From positions 1,922,001 to 1,986,000 of the forward strand of contig OZ345358.1 in assembly GCA_977006965.1 (NCBI GenBank): a DNA stretch of 64,000 nt. Reading direction: 5' to 3'. The notes beneath the pieces were generated by a model. It was given only the letters and a program-made list of their open reading frames with translations. It did no database searches and had not been told where the DNA came from. The translations under genes were made by a program, and so were the position numbers. Positions 1 to 10,121 of the stretch are shown here, piece after piece. The DNA is from Phymatolithon calcareum. Its lineage: Eukaryota; Rhodophyta; Florideophyceae; Hapalidiales. Numbering within the stretch: position 1 is the stretch's first letter; each line of letters begins with the position of its first letter.

Positions 1-612
1 CGCACAAAGAAGAAGCGTGACGAGGAAGCATACATCGATCCGGTGTTGGCGAAACAAGAGAAGGATGAAGGCAACTTGTTATTCAAGGCCGCCGATTTCC
101 CCGGCAGTATCAAGAAGTACACGGAAGCTATTAGACGTAATCCCGCCGACGCCATTCCATACTCCAACCGCGCTGCGGCCTATATGAAGCTCGGCGAGTT
201 TCCCATGGCGCTCAAAGACTGCGACCGTTGCCTCGAGCTTGACCCTACCTACGTCAAGGCCTACGTTCGCAAGGGAAATATCCACTTCTTCATGAAGGAG
301 TACCACAAGTGTCTCACCGTGTACGAAAAAGGTCTACAAATCGATCCGAATCACCGCGAATTGCGCCAGGGACTAATGAAGACGCAGATGAAAATTCAGG
401 AACAGCAGGGATCTGGACAGGTGGACGAGGCGCAGGTACAACAGGCGATGCGAGACCCGGAGATTCAGCAAATTCTAGCGGACCCGGAGATTAATAACAT
501 CCTCCGCCAAATGGAGCAGGACCCATCGTTCGCCGCGAAGGCCATGCGCAAGCCGGAGATTGCAAGCAAGGTTCAAAAGCTTATTGCCGCTGGTGTTCTT
601 CGTACAGCCTGA
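1..612 (+). CDS. HOP/STI1 co-chaperone, C-terminal part (5' truncated by window edge)
   Basis: Hsp70-Hsp90 organising protein: a cytosolic TPR adaptor that passes client proteins from Hsp70 to Hsp90. The frame is open from base 1, so the start lies upstream of the window. The visible 203 codons open with a Lys/Arg/Glu-rich linker followed by the family's 'AYIDP' linker. Three TPR repeats follow (the TPR2B type), with '[11 protein letters not shown]', '[17 protein letters not shown]' and '[17 protein letters not shown]' as helix A/B signatures. The C-terminal STI1/DP2 domain shows paired DP motifs ([18 protein letters not shown]) and ends 'VLRTA', where the family normally ends. The gene is convergent with the DUF1399 gene, with 221 bp between stop codons. 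I see no introns in this part. The family assignment is firm; orthology within it is inferred. Confidence 0.93.
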   Translation, partial: RTKKKRDEEAYIDPVLAKQEKDEGNLLFKAADFPGSIKKYTEAIRRNPADAIPYSNRAAAYMKLGEFPMALKDCDRCLELDPTYVKAYVRKGNIHFFMKEYHKCLTVYEKGLQIDPNHRELRQGLMKTQMKIQEQQGSGQVDEAQVQQAMRDPEIQQILADPEINNILRQMEQDPSFAAKAMRKPEIASKVQKLIAAGVLRTA

Positions 613-833
613 TCATTGAGACCGTTGAGCTGGCTACCTGTGGCTGCGATTGATGCGTCGTGTATGTAAGATGTATGGTAAAATAGTCTCTTGGTCGCCA
701 TGTAGTGAAGAATTGCACCTTAAAATTCGAGAGCAACAATACTATCCGCGTCGAGTAAGCGGGTCTACAGAGGGACAAATACCTTATGACGATATCAGTA
801 CGTCTATAGTACGCGCAAGCGCTTCCACGCATG

Positions 834-2330
834 TCAGTCGTACGTGCCCGTGGAGGAAACCAAGTACGTTGGCAGCGGGTTGTGAGCTTGCTTGAAACTT
901 CTATCCTGCCAAAAGCGAGATTCAGACGACAAAGGGCGACTAATGGGAATGGCTAAAAACATGTAGATTCCAAAGGCAATGATGGCACCTCCCGTCGGAA
1001 CACCGATAAGAAACTTGAAGTGAGAAAACATCGTCTTGTAGAACGACCATGCGGACAATATCCCGCCACAGCACACAAGCACAATAGAGAGCAACATTCG
1101 CGCGATGGTTTCGGTCCACGGTACGTCGCGCGCGGCGCCGTGCGCTTTTTCGAATACATCTTTGAACCCGCCGCGATCACCCGGCGGCTTTCCACGGTAA
1201 TACGTATCTGGCAAATCGTACCGCGGAGTTGCGCCGTAGTACGACTCCCACAACTGTTTGGTTTCTTTGATGGACACCCCTCGAGTGCGTCGTCGCTCAA
1301 GCTCGAGAATCTCCTCTTCTTCCATTAGCGACGTATCGATCTCCGAGCCGACGCCGTCGTGCAGCGTCATCTCCGTCTGACGCACGCGCGCGACACGCAG
1401 CGCTTCAACTGCGAGACTGTCATGCTCAATGGTGACGCCAACGAGCACGAGGCAATCACGGGTGTATTCCCGCGTACAACTAAGATGCATCTGCCAGATG
1501 ATATTGATGTCTTTCATGGGCACGAGCAGCGTGTTTGCCGCGCGCTTGTGCAATGCAAGGAAAAGCAAATAGCGATCGTACGCACGATTAAGATACGCGT
1601 TACTCTCGTATAGTTCCTCGCGCTTCGGATGCGTTTCGTCAAGAACGTTGTACAAGAACACGCGCTGCAGCGCAGCCGCAGCTGCAATGTCATGGCTTAG
1701 CACGGAGCGGAAACCAGCGCGCCCCATTTCATTTGCGAAACTGGTGATACTCTGCCGCTTTCGCCGCTCGTCCTGGGCATACGTGCACGACGAGAGATAG
1801 CCCGGCGCGTAACTCTCGTACGGATAAATCACGCCCCACAGTTTGCGCAGCGCGCGACTCTGTACATCTTCGCCGTTGCTGAAGCGAAATGCAGAGGTCA
1901 GATCGGTGTGCAGCGGGCCGCCACCAGCGGTGAGCGCTGAAGTGTCGCTGGCGTAGGCCTTCGGGTTGAGACGATGGACGTGCCACACCCAGGCGATATC
2001 AATGGGCGGGACAAGATCGGTGATGCCGAGGTGAAGCCCGCTGCGGGCGAAATTCTTCGAGCGAATATCTTCGACTTTGCGTGCGACGCTCGGTTGCGTG
2101 CACTCGTATCTAGGGTCCACTGACAGCGCGACAACGAGAGGGAGCCAGAGGGCTTCATAACGCCATAGCGCGCGTTCAAGAGCTGGGCCCTCGTACAGTG
2201 ACTCTAGAGTGAGATCGACGGCCTTCGCAAGGTAGAGCATTTCTCGCGTTGCCGCGACATACTCGGGCTTCGAACGGGACAGATTGCGCTGCATGTCCAG
2301 CAGCTCTTTGTGAAGGATACGGTTCTTCAT
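834..2330 (-). CDS. DUF1399 / glycine-rich-domain-like protein with two C-terminal membrane helices
   Basis: A single 498-residue frame starting at ATG 2330-2328 and ending with TGA at 834-836. The family hallmark is present twice: 'PPIDIAWVWHVHRLNP' near residues 108-123 and 'PMKDINIIWQMHLSCT' near 271-286. These are the paired W-x2-H/M-H segments of DUF1399 (GRDP) proteins of plants, fungi and oomycetes. Plant members are linked to stress responses; the biochemical role is unknown. Unlike plant GRDPs there is no glycine-rich tail. Instead two hydrophobic stretches (about 412-433 and 440-462) separated by a short loop suggest membrane anchoring near the C-terminus. A charged segment (about 335-350, EEEEILELERRR) precedes them. 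The start is the first ATG of a frame that aligns with the family from its N-terminus. No intron is needed. Confidence 0.82.
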   Translation of the reverse strand: MKNRILHKELLDMQRNLSRSKPEYVAATREMLYLAKAVDLTLESLYEGPALERALWRYEALWLPLVVALSVDPRYECTQPSVARKVEDIRSKNFARSGLHLGITDLVPPIDIAWVWHVHRLNPKAYASDTSALTAGGGPLHTDLTSAFRFSNGEDVQSRALRKLWGVIYPYESYAPGYLSSCTYAQDERRKRQSITSFANEMGRAGFRSVLSHDIAAAAALQRVFLYNVLDETHPKREELYESNAYLNRAYDRYLLFLALHKRAANTLLVPMKDINIIWQMHLSCTREYTRDCLVLVGVTIEHDSLAVEALRVARVRQTEMTLHDGVGSEIDTSLMEEEEILELERRRTRGVSIKETKQLWESYYGATPRYDLPDTYYRGKPPGDRGGFKDVFEKAHGAARDVPWTETIARMLLSIVLVCCGGILSAWSFYKTMFSHFKFLIGVPTGGAIIAFGIYMFLAIPISRPLSSESRFWQDRSFKQAHNPLPTYLVSSTGTYD

Positions 2331-2625
2331 CGTGCGTGTTGTGCCCTCGGCGAGGATTCAATGCGCCCAGCAAGGAATTAAATGCTCGGGCTGTGCGCTC
2401 ACGGGGTACCACACATCTGCCCGTCGAGGCTGATTGAGGCAAGAGTGATGGGGAGAAAGCAAAGCCGGTGCGGTGTCATGGCGCTTGCAACAGCGATGGC
2501 AAGGGAGCCAGTCCGCTTCAACTGCATGAGAAAATGAATATTGAGGAAGCTATCATAATATCCGAATAGGAATGAGCATCGATTCTAATATATCAACTAT
2601 ATCATATCAAGCTTTGTTCAATATA
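2331..2625. other. Intergenic, upstream of DUF1399 gene
   Basis: About 295 bp ahead of the minus-strand DUF1399 gene. It would hold that gene's promoter, but I see no clear TATA box or repeated element. The distal part (2540-2625) turns AT-rich towards the insertion point of the next mobile element. Confidence 0.4.
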
Positions 2626-2633
2626 TTATAGAA

Positions 2634-3528
2634 TGAGGAAATTCACTACATGGCCACCAAAAATTGGAAAAATTCACTACATGGCCATCTCTAGCCAAAT
2701 CTACTACTCATCCGTTACGAGTACAACGGCGCTCTGTAAGCACATTGTCGTATTCATCTGCAACGCTCAACAGACAACACTCCCGCACTAACTCCGAAAT
2801 CATAGAAAAGAAGGAGCTCGTGCTACAGGTAGGCGACTACGCTGGATCAAGCTTTGTTGACGTTGTAAACCTCGTGATCTCCCACAAAACGTCAATGGGC
2901 AAGGCCACCTCGTAGAGAAGGGAAACAAACAGCGCCTGACACTCATCTGCAGTCAGCGCACAGCTTGCTCTTGCACTTTTGTACACTTCTAGGCGCTTGA
3001 AGCAGCATTGGGTGTCGTTCGACTCGTGGAACGAGCAATGGTTCGAGGACGTATGGACGTTGAGAACGTGGGCCAAACTGCATGCGTGCAGCATCACGCG
3101 TGTTGCAGTCACTGGAGACCAGCTCGTATAGGATTTTGGTGCCATTTAACCTTGCGACTAAGCCGGGCCGCAAGCGCAAGAAGCCCTACTTGCCGTCCGA
3201 AATGAGGGCCCGTCACTGCTCCTCGTGCCGAAACACTGGTCACTTTTCGCAGACATGCGGGAGACCCAACATACACATCGTCGTCGAGGCGAAATGAAAA
3301 CACATCGACAAAGCGGCTCAGTCCATGATCATGGACCTTACCGCCTGCGATGATGGAGATGCTACTTGCGACGAGGATCTAAAGCGTAGAGAGTAGCGCG
3401 CGCAAAAAACATAGATTCCTTTGACAAACGGATGAGTAGTAGTTTTGGCTAGAGTGTGTTATGATAGTACGCTTGGCTAGGGGTGAGTAGTAGATTTGCT
3501 AGAGATGGCCATGTAGTGAATTTCCTCA
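2634..3528. mobile_element. Non-autonomous DNA transposon, 895 bp, MULE/hAT-type 8 bp TSD
   Basis: The ends are inverted copies beginning TGAGGAAATTCACTACATGG, and similarity continues through 'CATCTCTAGC(C)AAATCTACTACTCA', giving terminal repeats of about 55 bp. The left end repeats the 'AAATTCACTACATGGCCA' segment twice (from 2638 and from 2670). The element is flanked on both sides by TTATAGAA (2626-2633 and 3529-3536), an 8 bp target duplication. Such a duplication fits hAT or Mutator-like elements. A zinc-knuckle ORF fragment inside (see 3082-3297) favours a Mutator-like origin. It is too short for a complete transposase gene. Confidence 0.72.
3082..3297 (+). pseudogene. Zinc-knuckle ORF fragment (MULE transposase C-terminus-like)
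   Basis: A 71-codon frame inside the 895 bp element. It contains a basic 'KPGRKRKK' stretch followed by C-x2-C-x4-H-x4-C (CSSCRNTGHFSQTC). A Gly/Pro/Arg/Lys linker followed by a CCHC knuckle is typical of the C-terminal end of Mutator-like transposases. No DDE catalytic domain or SWIM finger can be read intact upstream; other frames hold short fragments only. I read it as a decayed or captured transposase tail, with moderate uncertainty. Confidence 0.4.
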
Positions 3529-3536
3529 TTATAGAA

Positions 3537-4096
3537 TCATAAGTTATGATTCATAAAAAATGAGTGAATTTGACAAACATCCGAAAAGATTTCAAAATGT
3601 TCGTCTCTTTTTCAAAAAATACAAACATTTCGAAATATTTTCCGTGCTCCGTAAAATCCGTCTTGGGCATAAGAGCTGCTTCTTCAATAAACAACACAGT
3701 TCAGTTATTTTATGGTAGGGTCCTTCAGAATATATCATTGATATATCACATGAGTTAGGATTATCCGCTCCGAACGAATTCCGATTGATATTCTTATCCG
3801 TCGCAATTGTTGTTGCGGGACAAACGAGGGAAGTTTGTTTTAGCTCAGCTTGTTCTTTGTCCGTGCTGAAGTTCACAACTATCGGCGCGGAGATCTCGCT
3901 TATATAGCCTCCGGATCGGGCTTGAGACGCTAGAGAAATTTACTGGTAACGCTACTGATAAAAGCTCGTGTTCTCCTAAACGGGAGACAAGAAACCATAA
4001 CAGGGAGTGTCGTACATGATAGTCGCGAATAATATCCACAGAGACCGTACAAGGTCACGTGAAGTGTAGGACCCTAACATTGGGCGCCATGAAAAC
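3537..4096. other. AT-rich stretch with no recognisable gene
   Basis: Short ORFs only, on both strands, none with a recognisable motif. It lies just 3' (on the minus strand) of the RNase H remnant at 4097-4839 and may be the eroded 3' end of that retroelement, but no LTR could be matched. Confidence 0.35.
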
Positions 4097-4839
4097 TTAT
4101 CTTTCATGTACAATGAAAACAGCCCCGATTAAGCCGCAAGGGTAGATGGCCCTTGCGCTATCCAAGACATTCGACGTTTTATGTAATCGTCCGCAACTGG
4201 TCGAAAAGGTGCGAAGTGTACAATCGAACATAACAAATATAGAAACTATACCAGTAGCCATATATCCTGCAATAATGTAGCATTGGCGTTTTCTTGGTAA
4301 AACATCTACAAGATTAAAATTCGAGTTGATGCGAGCCACATTTGAGAGATCGCTATTAGTGAAGCGCTCACGAATAGCCGCAATATAAATGAGGAGTCTT
4401 TTCTCTGACACCGTACTAAGCTTTACAATTGTGTCGAAAGGACACTTTGATTCCGTAGACACAACTGTCGATACCTTGCGGCATAGGATAGAAGAAAGAT
4501 CGAGCTAAAGCAAATAAGAATCAAGATGGTGGCTGAATGCCGTTACTTCCGCGCCAGGAATGGAGCCTGTAAATCTCTGTGATTTCCTTGATCCGTAGTG
4601 AATGATTGCCGCATTGTTGTGTTTGTCTTTGACAAGAACTATAAAGAAATTTGTGATGATATGTCACATTCATTTGCAAAAGCAGCATGAGAATATCCCA
4701 CAATGTACGTGGATAGAAGTTCAAGCGTGACATATACGAGCGCGGTGAGGTTGTTCAGCTTTCGAACTGCCCGGTTAAGAATTTTAACATCTTGGTCGGT
4801 GGGAGTTTCAGACTGAATCTGAGAGCTGAGCATTGTCAT
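4097..4839 (-). pseudogene. Decayed copia-type RNase H, third lineage (family C)
   Basis: Read on the minus strand from 4839 downward, three frame segments line up with the RNase H/tether end of a Ty1/copia Pol distinct from families A and B. First comes a segment with 'VGYSHAAFANECDISSQ', matching the YSDASFAN-x-D-x-SSQ block. Next, after a frame change, comes one with 'IIHYGSRKSQRFTGSIPGAE'. Last, in the 4462-4097 frame, comes 'EKRLLIYIAAIRERF' and 'DLSNVARINSNFNLVDVL', matching the EKRLLID-x2-A-x-RE ... NPAD-x-LTK block. Catalytic positions are mutated (YSH for YSD, LVDVL for PADxLT). Two frameshifts and these losses mark it as long dead. Elements of this lineage occur in fungi, oomycetes and algae; that comparison is from memory. 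Confidence 0.6.
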
Positions 4840-4856
4840 AAGAAACTGCAGGTCTT

Positions 4857-5255
4857 CTGGATGTTAGATGGAGATTCAGATGTTTCTGATTGAGATGGTT
4901 GAGATGGTTGAGATGTTTGGGTTGGTTGTGAGATGTTCCTTGCTTTGCTGACTCGGAGCATCGCTCTCACGTCTTGATATCAGATTGATATTTGATAAGA
5001 TTTCTGATCCGTCTAGAAAACAATTGAACTACCAGCTATGATTGAATCAATAAAGAAAATGATTGAAAAACAGACAGTGACAATCCTAATCAAGAAAGTG
5101 ATTGAATTACGGATAATGACAAGAAAAATCAAGAAATTGATTTTAATGCCGACAGTTCCAGCAAAGATGGATACACTTGGACCAATTATATGATAACATT
5201 GACATATTCTCAGAGATTAATTACTTCAGACAATATTTCCAAGCAGATACATTTC
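4857..5255 (-). repeat. Diverged family B LTR, minus
   Basis: Matches the minus-strand B LTR in order: the 'TTGAGATGG' minisatellite (two to three units near 4890-4912), 'TTGTGAGATGTTCCTTG', the TTGATT-rich U3 and an eroded 'CAAGCAG...ACATTTC' end. A scrap of the B polypurine region (complement, CTCCCCCCCTATCGAAG) follows at 5256-5275, so this was the 3' LTR of a minus-oriented copy. Confidence 0.6.
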
Positions 5256-5280
5256 GAACGCTCCCCCCCTATCGAAGATG

Positions 5281-5708
5281 TGTTAGAAACTTGTCTTCTT
5301 GGAGCTCTCGTCACACTCTAAAAATTCCAAAGTCATCAATATCTAAGTATATGTCATATGTTATGATGGAATCAGTCAAAGTGCTTCCATCTTTACTGAC
5401 GCTGACCGTATTTCAATTAATTTCGCACTTGTTCTTGTTACTGTGACCAATTTAATCATTTTCATGATTAGAATTGTCTCTGTCGGTTGTTTAATCAAGT
5501 ATTTAATTGATTCAATAATGGTTTGTTGTTCAATCATTTTATAGACGCATCAGAAGTCTAATTATTCCTCAGTCTGAGGTCTATATAAGACCCGGGAGCA
5601 TTACCGCTATTCAATAAACCATGGGACCTCTCAAAACCAACCCAACTATCTCAGCCTTCTCCACCATCGCAACCATCTAAAATATCAACCTCAGAATCTC
5701 TATTCACT
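5281..5708 (+). repeat. Family B 5' LTR of element B0, plus
   Basis: Begins TGTTAGAAAC... and follows the B LTR through the inverted TTGAT/ATCAA-rich U3, a TATA-like 'CTATATAAGACCCGG' near 5580-5595, 'AATAAACCATGG' near 5615 and the CAACC-rich U5. The primer-binding site after it is eroded (TATGTTATAAGCTCAG). The leader continues at 5709-5916 and resumes after each of two DNA-element insertions. Confidence 0.7.
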
Positions 5709-5916
5709 ATGTTATAAGCTCAGTTAACGTGTAATCAACCAGCACTTTCACCATCCAGAGGTGTCCTCCTTCCCCCTCGGCATTTCAATCTCAACCAATT
5801 TTCGTCATCAAAAGGTTTAAAACCCTGTGGTATCTGCCCCTGTTATCGCCCATCCTGAAGCGACTCTCCACGGTGTATAATCTACGACAGAGTCTGATAT
5901 CAAGTGTGCTCTGCTA

Positions 5917-6811
5917 CAGTCGATCCTCGATTTTTGAATCTCCGATTTTTACATATTCTCGATTTTTTGAATACAGAATGCCTGTCCCAAGTCGGTTTCC
6001 CATTAAATTTTAACGAAACTAAAGGATTACTGAATAGTCGAATATAGAATATCTAAACTGATAGCTTCAAACCGAAGGACTATTTTTTGATTATTTTTAG
6101 GACTCCTGTATTCAATGACCATCATTGGGGATTTTCTATGAGAGGAATCCCTTGGGCAGCTTGGAGTTCGTGAACAATTGCGATATGCAACACAGCCGGA
6201 ATTCCCAATGTGGTACAGCACAGCTTCTTCAAAGTTGACATAATTTTGGAAGTGTGATTGCTTTGAGTGCTAGTCGCACCACACTTTAATATCAAGGTTT
6301 AATGTCGGCACACGTGTACATGTGTCAATTCGAAAGAAAAAGTGTCTCAGAACTTGGATTCCTGAACATTCGCAGTGACACGTGTCAAGGCTTGATAAGA
6401 TTATGATAATCATACTCTCGTCACTCAGTTGATAATTCTTGATTTTTCATGTTACACGTGTCATATGATATTATGAAAAATTTGTTTACGGTTAGTGTGT
6501 CTCCGACGTCAACTAGTGCTTTCATCAAGTCCGGTCGGGTTCTCAGGACTATATATCCTATAGCTGAGGTCCGCTAGGTCAATAAACCATGGAACTCATT
6601 CTCACCTATCTCAACTTCTCCTCAACCAATTATTTCCAACCAATGTTTTTCCTTCACCTCATCATCACCCTAACCTCCAGCAACAATAAATTGTAATCTT
6701 GAGCTATTATTTTTTTAATTTCGCTATGATACGACTTCTATACTTGAATAACCTTGATTTTTGAATATCAGGGTCGCTGCCATTGCCTATGCAAAAGTCG
6801 GGAATCGACTG
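5917..6811. mobile_element. Tc1/mariner-like (pogo-like ends) short element in B0 leader
   Basis: The ends are imperfect inverted repeats starting CAGTCGAT(T)C-C-CGA-TTTTG and both abut TA (5915-5916 and 6812-6813). Removing the element and one TA restores the B leader exactly as it reads at 15645-15660 (...GCTCTGC-TA-CGTG...). CAGT-starting ends with a TA duplication are typical of the Tc1/mariner superfamily, especially pogo/Tigger. The element proper is about 450 bp and holds no transposase; the rest of the interval is a solo A LTR. Confidence 0.68.
6244..6685 (+). repeat. Solo family A LTR inside the mariner-like element
   Basis: A complete but diverged A LTR (TTTTGGAAGTG... to ...CTCCAGCAACA) with its ACACGTGT boxes, 'CTATATATCC' and 'AATAAACCATGG'. 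The flanks share ATAA. No internal sequence follows, so it is a solo LTR and the latest event of a three-layer stack (B0, then mariner, then the LTR). Confidence 0.75.
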
Positions 6812-6813
6812 TA

Positions 6814-7160
6814 CGTGTTGAAAGGGATATAAGATTGAGAAATCAAGTGGTGTTCCGAGTATCCACCTGGACGTATCACAGCTCATCAGATTCCAGTTGT
6901 GTGATTGGAACAGAATCTGAAAGACTTATTGGAGTACTGTTTATCAGTTTGAAAGACAGTCTGTTACGCATAGTGCGTGGTCAGTAGGCCTTGTATACTC
7001 ATCTTCAAGGTACTGGTTTGGTGCGGTGCGCAAACACCAGCAGTGGAATTTAGGACATTGGAATTGACGGATACGTCTAGCCGTGCGTGTTGCCGACCGC
7101 AGATTCAGGTGTACCAAAACGCCTCAAGAGGTAAACGGCCTAGAAACTGCCTATACGGCC
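6814..7160 (+). other. B0 leader, continued
   Basis: Resumes the B leader (GAAAGGGATATAAG...) and includes one copy of the leader repeat (7073-7128) shared by families A and B. It ends 'CTATACGGCC' where the next DNA element is inserted. Confidence 0.6.
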
Positions 7161-7162
7161 TA

Positions 7163-9072
7163 GTGTCTATGTGACGAACACCCTCAATTGAGGGTGGATT
7201 TAAAAGCTCAAAAAGGTTGGAAAAAAGAATGCGGAACAGTTTTTTAGCGCCAGATTCGGAAATCTGACCTTTTGTTCTTGGTGGGGAGTACTCCTTTTAC
7301 TTCCTTAAAACCGCGTCGTTCGCAGGTAGGAACGAAAATCTGTTGGTCACTCAGAAAAAACACATCTGCCATGCCTCGAGAAAAAGACCCGCGCCGAGTG
7401 GTCGGTGCAGCCGTACACACCAAAGCAACATCATTGACAAGTCTCGCAGAGTGCTGTCGACTATACGTAGCGTTTTACAAGTCAAAAAAGCACTTTTCAA
7501 TATGTGCACGATGATGAAATCAGGGTCGCTCGAGCACGTCACTTCGCTTGAAATGGGTCCTTGTTCAGAAACCAATCGAGAAGACTAGGATTAAGACTAT
7601 CAAGATAGTTAACGTCAAGTCAGGGAAGGCTGACGAAGGCGCTCATTTCTCTCGAATGGTTGTATCGAGTCCCAGCAGGAAAAATTCGGTACCTCGAACA
7701 CGGGCTTACAGTACTCGCGGTCGAACATCTTCTTCGTCAAACGCCGACTTCCCCCTTCAGTATGAAGCACACTCTCGACAGAAGGCAACACAAACCTACC
7801 ATGCAGTCAACAGGAGCTCTGAACGCCCTCTTGCGGGCTCTCTCGCCTACAAACTGCATGGTTCTTGGGAAAATAATCGCAAGAGGAGCTTGATATCATT
7901 GCACGAGACTGTGCACAGAGTATATTTGCTCATGATGTGCCACGGTTCGAGCGCCAAGTTCTATGTGCAGTTGGGGGAAGGATTTCCCGTCAGTTCTGGA
8001 AAGTTCGCACTATTAACGGAGAAGTTATATCCCAGAATGGTAGCATCAGGTTCCACACACCGTACGATTCCTTCATGACGATGTTTCGCCGAGTGCACCT
8101 GCGAACAATTCTTGCTTTGGCATCCGCTAAACTGAAACGAATAGGAACAATGGAGGCTAAGATATTCGGAATACTCGTCCTCATGAGTTGGGCGCAAAGA
8201 GATTTATGGAAGTCTTCCATGGCGAACAAGTATATCCTCGCTCCTTGATTTTCAAACAGTGGGATGACCACAGCCAGGTTCTTCGAGTACCTCCAGTGCG
8301 TCACATTCACCTTGTAACCAAGTGAAAAAGGCAGTATGTTGTCCGTACAGTATCGGTAGGCGCTCGTTCAGGATTTTGTCGATGCTATTAATGATCAAAA
8401 AACCTCACTGTGTTTCTGTTAGACCTGGTTTGCTTTGACAAGTTGATATCTCTTTGGCATGGCAACGGAGGCAATTGGATTGAAAATGGCCTCCTTCAGT
8501 ATATCGCCATTCACGGTAAACCAGAGAAATGTTACGAGCAACAGAATTGAGCCTAAGGAAGACGTGAGATAATGCTACATCTTGAGCTGGGGACCACGGC
8601 AGAGGGCGAGAAGCAAAACACTTTAGAATGTGAAACTTCCCATAATACAGTTGTACTGCGTCGTCTTGTAGCCCCATACTCTGGTACAAGGCGCCATTTC
8701 CTCCGGGATTCATTTTGCCTCGCGCAATATTCATCGATGTTTTTTGCTCTAAGGGCGTTGTTGAAACCCACTTAACTCCCGCGAAGATGGAAAGTAAGCC
8801 ACAAGTGGCATGATGACTGCTTTAGCGGTTCAAAACAACGGCAGAGTCTGACAAGTCAAGGAATTAACCCTCGTGTTCTCATCATGTTATGGACTTGCTG
8901 GCGCCGCAATCAACGTATGTGGCACTTCAACTGGTATTAACTGTTTTTCTAAGCATGTTGAACACATCCATGAGCTTGATGCGTTTGATGAGCCTAATAA
9001 TGAGTAGCTTACGTTGGAAAAAAAAATATTCTCATTCCCTCAATTGAGGGAAAATTCCCGCCACATGGACAC
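7163..9072. mobile_element. 1.9 kb DNA element with TA duplication in B0 leader
   Basis: Inverted ends GTGTC(T/C)ATGTG(A/G)CG are flanked by TA (7161-7162, 9073-9074). Just inside each end lies the palindrome CCCTCAATTGAGGG (7181-7194 and about 9038-9051). The flanking B leader joins cleanly when the interval is removed (compare 16030-16050). This supports a Tc1/mariner-superfamily or related TA-targeting element. Interior ORFs (the longest is 176 codons at 7548-8078) show no transposase motif that I can defend, so any coding capacity is decayed. Confidence 0.62.
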
Positions 9073-9074
9073 TA

Positions 9075-9481
9075 CAGCCATACACAGATCAAATTCTGGG
9101 TCACTGTGACTCGAAGCGAATTTCTTATACGGGCTAGATTGCCTTGATAGTTGAATTCTGTCAACTCACAGTGGACGCTCGGAACGGATCTTCAACAAGA
9201 TTTCAAGAACCTCCCTCCCCATTACGAAAAATGGAAAATTCGCAAGGAACGCTGAAGGTCGAATAACTCACTGAGACCAATTTACTTGCCCGGAAACAGA
9301 AAATTCATCTAGTACTATCATTTCGAGAGCTCAATGAATGCATCGAGGTAAACCTTCCGGCGAGGGATACAGACGAATTCAAATTCTGGCGTCGATATGA
9401 TAATAATATTGAAGCGACTATTGATACATCCAGTTTCAATGCCCATTTGGAACAAGACCAAGGTGTCGAAATGGCGAAAGC
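9075..9481 (+). pseudogene. B0 gag fragment (copia family B)
   Basis: The leader end is followed by a gag start at about 9231 (MENSQGTLKVE, then a TAA where the intact copies read KL). The frame continues with family-typical 'LVLSFRELNE' and 'FWRRYDNNIEATI'. It stops abruptly at 9481, where a minus A LTR begins. It is non-functional because of the early stop and truncation. It shows that the pieces 5281-9481 are one B element. Confidence 0.7.
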
Positions 9482-9902
9482 TGTTGAAGGAGGTTTGGCT
9501 GCTAATAAGGAGAAAGAAAATTTTGGTTGGAGTGGATTGGATGCTAGGAAGTGGAGTTGGGTGAGTATAAGTTCCTCGGTTTACTGATATGGAAGGTTTC
9601 AGGACAGGGCTATGGAGACCTGAGAACCGGACCAGACTTGACCAAAACCCTAATTGAGGACGGAGACACACTAACTCTAAAAAACTTTGATATAATATCA
9701 TATGACAGGTGTAACATGAAAAAGCCAAGAAGTATCTACTGAGTGAGGGGAGTATCTTATTTTGACAAGCATCCCCAATATTCATGAAAGCATGTTCTGA
9801 GACACTTTGGTTTCCGACTTGACAAGTGTACACGTGTTCGGAGATCACACCTTGACAGTGAAGTGTGTTGCAACAAGAGCTCCAAAGAACACACTTCGAA
9901 CA
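9482..9902 (-). repeat. Family A LTR, minus
   Basis: TGTTGAAGGAGG... to ...CACACTTCGAACA; all A LTR blocks are present in reverse. No matching 5 bp flanks (AAAGC / ATGAA), so the insertion was later rearranged. Confidence 0.72.
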
Positions 9903-10119
9903 ATGAAATTATGACAAAATTGTATTGGGTTAGTGTGTCTCCGTCGTCAACTAACGTTTTTACCATGTCTTATCAGATTCTCAGTGCTATATATCCCAGA
10001 CCTGAGGTCCGCCAGGTCAATAAACCAAGGAACATTTTCACAACCTACTCAACTAATCCTTAACCATTCGACCTCAACCAAACATTTTTTCACCGTCATT
10101 ACTTCCCGAACCTCCAACA
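9903..10119 (+). repeat. 3' half of a family A LTR, plus
   Basis: Starts mid-LTR at 'ATTATGACAAAATTG' and runs through 'CTATATATCCCAGACC' and 'AATAAACCAAGGAAC' to 'CCTCCAACA'. It lies head to head with the minus LTRs on either side. Confidence 0.68.
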
Positions 10120-10121
10120 AA

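Noticed and set aside
7548-8078. 176-codon plus-strand ORF inside the TA-flanked element
   Set aside because: Ser/Arg-rich without transposase motifs; overlapping frames are equally open. I could not defend it as a gene.
9318-9848. 176-codon minus-strand ORF
   Set aside because: It spans antisense gag and an A LTR, two unrelated pieces; a chance frame.
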